Positions 59,100 through 64,000 of a DNA stretch of 64,000 bases are shown here, in pieces. Position 1 is the stretch's first letter, and the number at the start of each line of letters is the position of its first letter. The position numbers and the translations under genes are program-made. The notes below the pieces were generated by a model that had not been told where the DNA came from, made no database searches, and saw only the letters and a program-made list of their open reading frames with translations. This DNA comes from Thermoanaerobacter sp. (GTDB taxonomy: Bacteria > Bacillota > Thermoanaerobacteria > Thermoanaerobacterales > Thermoanaerobacteraceae), in the NCBI GenBank assembly GCA_014896455.1, contig JADBKJ010000028.1, positions 1-64,000 on the forward strand, given 5' to 3'.

Positions 59100-60188
59100 T
59101 TAGATTATTCCTTCATCTAAAAACATATAGCTTAGTATACCAGCAAAAGTAGCAGCTTTGCGAAAAGTAGTAGAAACAGGCGTACGGTCTGAGTCTGAAA
59201 TAGCAATACGAGGTGAAAAAACTTCTATCTTTCTTTTATCAACCTCCTCCTTCAACTTGTTAAACCTTCCAAGCACCACCTCCTTTGCCTCCTTAATCTC
59301 ATTGCGACAGCGCCAAAAAGCTAGGTATATTTCCCAAGTATTTTCCCAATCTCTGCTCCACCAAGTAACTTCTGTCCTTTCATTAGGTCCTTCTTTCATA
59401 GCCTTTAACATAGTTTCTACTGCTTTGTACCGTATCTTTAGCCAATTATCCCGCAAAGTTTCGGATAGCAAAGGAAGACAAATATCGGCAAAGCCCACAA
59501 TAGTTCCTTGATAACTTACGCTATTTCCAACCTCTATATCACCTCCCCATGTCTCTGAATAAGGCCACCAACCTTCTTCATGCTTAGAAAATCTGCTGGC
59601 AACATGTTGTATTACATCGTGAACTTTTTGCAAATATGCCTCTTTTTTGCTCAGCTGATAAGCTCTACACCACGCATGGGCCGCATATATATCTCCATTT
59701 AAGATATCACCACTGACTTGAGGCCTTTTGTACACAGCACCTGGGTTTTCTTCTGCTACTTGAGTTAAAAGATAATCAGCAGCTTTAATCAAAGTATCAT
59801 ATGCATAAACACTTTTTGTAGCACAAAAAATATGATACAAACTATTAGCAACAGCACCAATCTCTGCAATGTCAACAACCGGTGGCTCGCCTTTTTTGGC
59901 AAAGTAAGGCTGTGAAAAACCTCCATCCTTTAACTGAATTTCATTTACTGTTTTGACAAGACCCTTTGCTATATTTAATAGCCCATTATTTTTTTCAATT
60001 TTATTTAAAAACACATAAAAACCAGCTACTTGACCCATTGTACATCCACTTGCAATGTCTTTCAATTCCTCGTCATAAATATAAACCTTTTCACCATCTT
60101 CTTCGTGCAACAGGCTATTAAAATAATTTTTTAATTCTGTTATAACAGGCAATACAATGTCAAGTAGTTCTCTCTCAATACTTTTCAT
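59100..60188 (-). CDS. Alpha/alpha-toroid protein, function unknown
   Basis: About 362 residues; the start is uncertain because the ATG at 60188 touches a GGAGG, while the ORF-track start is a TTG nine residues earlier. The sequence is helical with repeats of the (alpha/alpha)6 kind: GQVAGFYVFLNKIEKNNGLLNIAKGLVKTVNEI, DIAEIGAVANSLYHIFCATKSVYAYDTLIKAADYLL, GDILNGDIYAAHAWCRAYQLSKKEAYLQKVHDVI, EEGWWPYSETWGGDIEVGNSVSYQGTIVGF. Trp-rich loops (WWPYSETW, VTWWSRDWENTWEIYLAFW) look like a sugar-binding cleft. It may be an unsaturated-glycoside hydrolase-like or polysaccharide-lyase-like enzyme, but I cannot name a family. No signal peptide. Confidence 0.6.
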   Translation of the reverse strand: MKSIERELLDIVLPVITELKNYFNSLLHEEDGEKVYIYDEELKDIASGCTMGQVAGFYVFLNKIEKNNGLLNIAKGLVKTVNEIQLKDGGFSQPYFAKKGEPPVVDIAEIGAVANSLYHIFCATKSVYAYDTLIKAADYLLTQVAEENPGAVYKRPQVSGDILNGDIYAAHAWCRAYQLSKKEAYLQKVHDVIQHVASRFSKHEEGWWPYSETWGGDIEVGNSVSYQGTIVGFADICLPLLSETLRDNWLKIRYKAVETMLKAMKEGPNERTEVTWWSRDWENTWEIYLAFWRCRNEIKEAKEVVLGRFNKLKEEVDKRKIEVFSPRIAISDSDRTPVSTTFRKAATFAGILSYMFLDEGII

Positions 60189-60227
60189 CCTCCAAAAAGT
60201 TTCCTCCTCCAACTATTTAATATTTGT

Positions 60228-61025
60228 TTACAGTACATGACTTAACAACTGCATCAAATCCTCTTCTTTATACTTTACTGTTACCCCATCAATTCGGATA
60301 ACCCTTTTATTATCACAAAATAGTCTATCAACTTGCTCTGTGGACATATATCGTACAACCATCTCATAAGGGGGATTCAAGTAAAAAGGAGAACATTTTT
60401 TGCTGTTATCGATTGCCCTTTTTACAACTTCAGCCAGTTCTTTATACACTCTTTTAGGTGGGAGCATAATACCGGCATGGCGCCCCAATGAATACTTTGT
60501 AATATATGTAACCACATCTTCTCCCAAAAACTCTTTTACCTCTTTACAGGCTTTGTCATCCCCCGTAACAAGCATAATCGGTACATTATGTAAACCAAAA
60601 AGCAAACTATCTAATCCAATTTCACCAATTTCTATGCCATTTATCGTGATCGATTGCCAACTGTGAGAACTAATGGTATGATCTCTTATTGCCTGCTTTG
60701 TACCACTTTTTGCGTGATATCCAATTAAAAAGGCTCCTGTAAAAGAGGAATCCAACAATGGAAAACGTTGATCTACTCTTAACCCTCCCATGACATACAG
60801 AGCATCTGGATGAAGATCTTCTATGAGAAAATTAAAGCCTGAACCATGGGCATCTTTAACCACTATGTCCTTCACACCAATTTTTATTAGCTCTTCTATT
60901 ATTACATTGACTTCTCTTGTCATTAATTTTCTAGCTTCGTAATATAAAGTCTCTCCCTTTACTAATTGTTCAGGAAGTAAAATACCGGCAATACCTTCCA
61001 TATCAACACTTATATAAATTTTCAT
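60228..61025 (-). CDS. M55 family D-aminopeptidase (DppA-like)
   Basis: 265 residues. MKIYISVDMEGIAGI at the start carries the first zinc ligands (SxDxEG); VKDAHGSGFNF gives the DAHG motif; AFLIGYHAKSGT has a further His; DHTISSHSWQSITINGIEIGEIGLDSLLFG is typical of DppA. DppA of B. subtilis is a D-stereospecific dipeptidase that releases D-Ala from D-Ala-D-Ala-type peptides and assembles as a decamer. Its place in a sugar cluster hints that the substrate carries D-amino acids, as in cell-wall fragments, or that the enzyme has been recruited for another amide. Confidence 0.92.
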   Translation of the reverse strand: MKIYISVDMEGIAGILLPEQLVKGETLYYEARKLMTREVNVIIEELIKIGVKDIVVKDAHGSGFNFLIEDLHPDALYVMGGLRVDQRFPLLDSSFTGAFLIGYHAKSGTKQAIRDHTISSHSWQSITINGIEIGEIGLDSLLFGLHNVPIMLVTGDDKACKEVKEFLGEDVVTYITKYSLGRHAGIMLPPKRVYKELAEVVKRAIDNSKKCSPFYLNPPYEMVVRYMSTEQVDRLFCDNKRVIRIDGVTVKYKEEDLMQLLSHVL

Positions 61026-61035
61026 TTAAATCCCC

Positions 61036-62055
61036 TTACTCTTTAGAGTATTTAAAAATTGTCCCCAAAATATTAGGCTCTTTTTTGAGAGAGCTGTATA
61101 CTTCCGGCGCTTTTTCAAAAGGATATTCTTTTATAAAGGGAGAAATTACAATTTTTTTCTCTTTTAATAATCTGATATATTCTTTCATGTTTCTACCTTC
61201 AGTCCACCTGACTAAACTTACAGGGTAGTCCACTGCATTTTTCTCATAATTTAAATCATAACGTCCGGGTCCAGCAGCCCGTGAAATTAAAACTTCTGCT
61301 TCTTTTTGGAAAAAAGCCTCTCTATCAAATTCCATTCTTACATTTCCTACTATTACTATTTTCCCTCCAACTCTTACCCATTTTAGGGCATTATCAATTA
61401 ATTTTGTGTCAGGAGAATGAGCTGTAATAACGACCGCATCAACCCCGTTGCCTTCTGTGATTTCGTCTATATACTTAAGTAGCGAATCCTCATTTTCCTC
61501 TTGTAAATTTATAACATGACCATTTTGATAATTAAATTTTTTGGCAATTTCGGCATGCTCATTGCTATAACTTACGCCAATTACTCTGTAATTGGCATGT
61601 GCACTTATTTGGTAGGAAAGTTGCCCCAATAGGCCAAGCCCCAGTATCACTACCGATTCTCCAAATTGCAAATTTGCCTTTCTTATGCCGTGTATAGCTA
61701 TTGCACCTAAGCCTACAAAAGCTGCTTCTTTTAACGATACTCCTTGCGGTACTTTAGCACATAAAGTAATAGGTACTGATAATTTTTCTCCGTGAAATAC
61801 GTAAGGAGCACCATAACAAGCCACTAAATTCCCTATTTCAAATCCTTTTACTCCATTGCCTATCTCTTCCACAACACCTACTGCGCTATAACCGAGTCGA
61901 AAAGGATTTTTTGTTTTAGAGGAAATCAAATTTAACTCTGTACCTGTGCTTATTGCAGAGTAAAGAGTCCTTACAAGTAAAGTTCTTTCACCAAGTTGTG
62001 GCTCTTCTACTTCATCTAAATAAACTTTTCCTTCGCAAGTTAAGATTGCTCTCAT
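61036..62055 (-). CDS. Medium-chain dehydrogenase/reductase (zinc-type alcohol dehydrogenase family)
   Basis: 339 residues from the ATG at 62055, which has GGAGGG six bases before it; the ORF-track ATG (62070) overlaps that site. N-terminal GroES-like domain LVRTLYSAISTGTELNLISSKTKNPFRLGYSAVGVVEEIGNGVKGFEIG, then Rossmann SVVILGLGLLGQLSYQISAHANYRVIGV and AGPGRYDLNYEKNAVDYPVSLVRWTEGRNMKEYI. The first zinc Cys of classical alcohol dehydrogenases is replaced (SAISTGTE), and the structural Cys quartet is absent. This matches the BchC/threonine dehydrogenase-like subgroup often found in sugar and inositol clusters beside Gfo/Idh genes. It probably oxidises a polyol or keto-sugar. Confidence 0.85.
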   Translation of the reverse strand: MRAILTCEGKVYLDEVEEPQLGERTLLVRTLYSAISTGTELNLISSKTKNPFRLGYSAVGVVEEIGNGVKGFEIGNLVACYGAPYVFHGEKLSVPITLCAKVPQGVSLKEAAFVGLGAIAIHGIRKANLQFGESVVILGLGLLGQLSYQISAHANYRVIGVSYSNEHAEIAKKFNYQNGHVINLQEENEDSLLKYIDEITEGNGVDAVVITAHSPDTKLIDNALKWVRVGGKIVIVGNVRMEFDREAFFQKEAEVLISRAAGPGRYDLNYEKNAVDYPVSLVRWTEGRNMKEYIRLLKEKKIVISPFIKEYPFEKAPEVYSSLKKEPNILGTIFKYSKE

Positions 62056-62083
62056 CTTTTTGCCCTCCATTTGTATGATCCTC

Positions 62084-62932
62084 TTACTTCAACATCCCCT
62101 TCAAAAACTCTACTGCTTCTTTTATATCCTTTTCAGGATTTTCCCCTACTTCTCTTTCTATTGTGAGAAATCCATCATATCCTATATCTCTAAGTGCCGC
62201 AAGATATGCTTTGAAATCTACCTGCCCTTTCCCTAACGGCACTTCTTCAAAATAGTCCTCCAGTCTTAAATCTCCAATGCCTCCCTCAGCAAAAAAATTG
62301 TATATTATCTCAGGGTCTGTCTGTTTTTTCATTATTCCATCTTTTGCATGGGTATGCACTATGTAGCCTTTTAATGTGTATACTCCTTTCACCGGGTCAT
62401 CTCCTGTCACCATCACTAAATTTGCCGGGTCATAGTTTACTGCTACGCTTCTACTTTTGAGACTGTCTAGAAATTTTTTCAATGTCTCTGTCTTTTCTGG
62501 ACCTGTCTCTATTGCAAAATAGGCTCCTACGTTGTCTCCATATTCTCCTAACTGTTCGCAAGCTTCTTGCAATATTTTGTATCTATCATGATTAGGGTCA
62601 CTGGGTATTACACCTATGTGGGTTGTTACAACATTTGCCTCTAAATCTTTTGCTAAGTCCATTATCCTTTTGGAAGCTTCTATCCTCTTTGGGTTATCTT
62701 CTTTTATTGCAAAGCCATGCCCTCCAAAGTCTCCAACTAAAGCCGAAACTACAAGGCCATTGTCTTTTATGTAATTTAATAACTCTTTTCTTTTAGAAGG
62801 CGTCAAGTTTTCAGGTGCCATTTCCCCCGATACTGCATATATTTGTATGCCTTCTGCCCCTACTTCTTTTGCTTTTTTTATGGCTTCTCTAAGTGGCAAC
62901 CTAAAGGAGTCTACTATTACACCTATTTTCAT
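62084..62932 (-). CDS. Sugar phosphate isomerase/epimerase-like TIM barrel (second copy)
   Basis: 282 residues: MKIGVIVDSFRLPLREAIKKAKEVGAEGIQIYAV at the start, VVTTHIGVIPSD, YFAIETGPEKTETLKKFLDSL with a metal-binding Glu, VAVNYDPANLVMVTGDDPVKGVYTLKGYIVHTHAKDG (Asp and His) and FLTIEREVGENPEKDIKEAV with a final Glu. The family is that of IolE/xylose isomerase-like enzymes. GGGAGG precedes the ATG, which overlaps the stop of the next TIM-barrel gene by four bases, so the two proteins are made together. Confidence 0.88.
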   Translation of the reverse strand: MKIGVIVDSFRLPLREAIKKAKEVGAEGIQIYAVSGEMAPENLTPSKRKELLNYIKDNGLVVSALVGDFGGHGFAIKEDNPKRIEASKRIMDLAKDLEANVVTTHIGVIPSDPNHDRYKILQEACEQLGEYGDNVGAYFAIETGPEKTETLKKFLDSLKSRSVAVNYDPANLVMVTGDDPVKGVYTLKGYIVHTHAKDGIMKKQTDPEIIYNFFAEGGIGDLRLEDYFEEVPLGKGQVDFKAYLAALRDIGYDGFLTIEREVGENPEKDIKEAVEFLKGMLK

Positions 62933-63765
62933 GATTTTCTCCCTCCCAATAGTTTTTTCACATATTCTATGCTTTTTATTGTACCTTCTATCTGTGGGTC
63001 GGGACCCTCATATTCTATTGCAAGGTATCCTTTGTAGTCTGCGCCAGATAGTATTTCAATTATTTTTTTCATTTCTACATCTCCTTCTCCCAATACACAT
63101 CCTGCATAATATACGTCTCCTATTCCTTTGTATCCTTTCCCCGGTTGTGATTTTTTGAAGTCTTTAAAGTGAACATGCTGGATGTATTCTTTTACGTTTT
63201 GTACTGCTTCTTCTGGCTTTTCTCCTACAAGGAAGAAGTTACCTGTATCTGCTGTTGCCCTTAAGTTTGGTGATCCTACTCTTTCTATTATTTCTTTTAC
63301 CTGACTACTTCTTCCTGCAAAAAGGCCATGGTTTTCCAGTACAAGTGTTATATCTTTTTGTTCTGCGTATTTTACTACTTCTTTAAAACATTCTATTATC
63401 CACTGCATTCCCTCTTCATAGGTTACTCCTTCTTTTGTATTGCCACTGAATACTCTGAGTTTGTCTGCCCCTATTCTTACAGCATCGTCAATCCCCTGTT
63501 TTACATATTCTATTTGCTTTTCTCTTTCTTTTTCATCTGGCATTACAAAGTCATTGCCTATTGAATAGCATGCAACTTCCATGTTGTATTTTTTTATCTT
63601 TTCTACCGCCATAGGTAGTTCTCTTTCTTTGTCTTTCCAGAAGTAGTCTAAAAGTTCTACTCCTTCCACATTGTTTTGGTGCATTAAGTCAATGAATTTT
63701 TCTACATCCATATTTCCTTTTTGATATTCGTGGACAATGCTCCACATGCTAACTCCTAGTTTCAT
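62929..63765 (-). CDS. Sugar phosphate isomerase/epimerase-like TIM barrel (third copy)
   Basis: 278 residues: MKLGVSMWSIVHEYQKGNMDVEKFIDLMHQNNVEGVELLDYFW, CYSIGNDFVMPDEKEREKQIEYVKQGIDDAVRIGADKLRVFSG, ITLVLENHGLFAGRSSQVKEIIERVGSPNLRATADTGNFF, HVHFKDFKKSQPGKGYKGIG and YLAIEYEGPDPQIEGTIKSIEYV. Glu, Asp, His and Glu metal ligands are all in place. It is transcribed after the partial Gfo/Idh gene at the window edge, 13 bases away. The pairing of a Gfo/Idh enzyme with two TIM barrels recalls pathways where a sugar is oxidised and then isomerised or cleaved by beta-elimination. Confidence 0.88.
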   Translation of the reverse strand: MKLGVSMWSIVHEYQKGNMDVEKFIDLMHQNNVEGVELLDYFWKDKERELPMAVEKIKKYNMEVACYSIGNDFVMPDEKEREKQIEYVKQGIDDAVRIGADKLRVFSGNTKEGVTYEEGMQWIIECFKEVVKYAEQKDITLVLENHGLFAGRSSQVKEIIERVGSPNLRATADTGNFFLVGEKPEEAVQNVKEYIQHVHFKDFKKSQPGKGYKGIGDVYYAGCVLGEGDVEMKKIIEILSGADYKGYLAIEYEGPDPQIEGTIKSIEYVKKLLGGRKS

Positions 63766-63777
63766 TTTTCCACCTCT

Positions 63778-64000
63778 TCATTTTATTATGACTTCATGAC
63801 CTGTCTTTGCCGATTCGTATATGGCATCTAATATTTTCATGAGCTCTAGACCATCTTCCCCCGGGCTTATGCAGGGTGTACCATTTTGTATGCAATCTAT
63901 AAAGTGTTCTATTTCTTTGTCAAACATTGTTTGGAAGTCTATGAAATGAGAATCTATTATAGGTTTTTCATCTACAAGATAGTTATTCTTTTCTGTGTAT
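63778..64000 (-). CDS. C-terminal part of a third Gfo/Idh/MocA oxidoreductase (5' end outside window)
   Basis: The frame is open from the window edge to a TGA at 63780-63778. It encodes the last 73 residues, including HFIDFQTMFDKEIEHFIDCIQNGTP and ...SPGEDGLELMKILDAIYESAKTGHEVII, the typical C-terminal helix of Gfo/Idh/MocA dehydrogenases where the pattern GEDGLELMKILDAIYESA contacts the active site. The nucleotide-binding half lies beyond 64000. It is followed by two TIM-barrel genes on the same strand, so the cluster continues upstream of this window. Confidence 0.85.
   Translation of the reverse strand, partial: YTEKNNYLVDEKPIIDSHFIDFQTMFDKEIEHFIDCIQNGTPCISPGEDGLELMKILDAIYESAKTGHEVIIK

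Overview
The window looks like a chromosomal segment of a low-GC, spore-forming, anaerobic thermophile of the Thermoanaerobacter type. The inference rests on spoIIE, a gerA/gerB/gerC germination set, a 1,170-residue pyruvate:ferredoxin oxidoreductase, a split coenzyme B12-dependent methylmalonyl-CoA mutase, fhs, a PyrR-type leader and AT-rich DNA with strong AGGAGG ribosome sites. No species is claimed.

Layout. 1-1.7 kb: insertion-sequence debris (a broken IS256-type transposase, then a fused remnant of an IS21-type istA/istB pair) ending in the tail of a cell-wall amidase gene. 1.7-4.7 kb (-): folE-folP-folK-PTPS-sfsA, with no folB; the PTPS homologue carries a CExxHGH motif suited to replacing FolB. 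4.8-6.8 kb (-): lysS and greA. 6.95-9.5 kb (-): an autoregulated-looking three-gene operon with a homologue of cyanobacterial acyl-ACP reductase. 9.6-13.8 kb: germination genes, gerA-gerC-small protein on minus and gerB divergent on plus. 13.76-14.08 kb: a GC-rich inverted-repeat element flanked by a 28-bp duplication. 14.06-15.5 kb (-): an ECF S component and type III pantothenate kinase behind a tandem-hairpin leader resembling the pan RNA motif. 15.5-21.3 kb (-): methylmalonyl-CoA mutase, MeaB GTPase, epimerase and carboxyltransferase/biotin-carrier genes, but no membrane beta subunit. 21.4-31.5 kb (-): a stand-alone DHPS accessory domain, fhs, an orphan PAS histidine kinase, ftsH, hpt, tilS, spoIIE. 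31.6-33.2 kb: tRNA-Glu, a strong promoter with a CsoR-like operator but no clear gene, a DMT transporter, and a REP-like hairpin. 33.2-36.7 kb (+): ECF sigma, anti-sigma and a two-gene ABC transporter. 36.7-45 kb: DUF1284, a DUF3787 small protein, nifJ (-), tdh-kbl (+) and a PyrR-controlled uracil permease (+).

45-64 kb (-): about 19 kb of tightly packed same-strand genes: DUF4127, FAD oxidoreductase, three Gfo/Idh/MocA dehydrogenases (one cut by the window edge), three xylose-isomerase-like TIM barrels, ROK kinase, RpiR regulator, M20 and M55 amide hydrolases, a DHDPS-like aldolase, an NAD epimerase, a secreted DUF4855 protein, a GH4 glycosidase, an alpha/alpha-toroid protein and an MDR dehydrogenase. 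This is the best candidate for an uncharacterised system. The mix of NAD-dependent sugar oxidation (GH4, Gfo/Idh, MDR) and TIM-barrel isomerase/lyase folds suggests oxidation-elimination cleavage of an unusual glycoside, possibly one with an amide or peptide group. No transporter for it is visible in the window.

Many ORF-track starts lie inside the ribosome-binding site of the true start. I moved those starts where an AGGAGG-like site sits 5-9 bases before an in-frame ATG, GTG or TTG.
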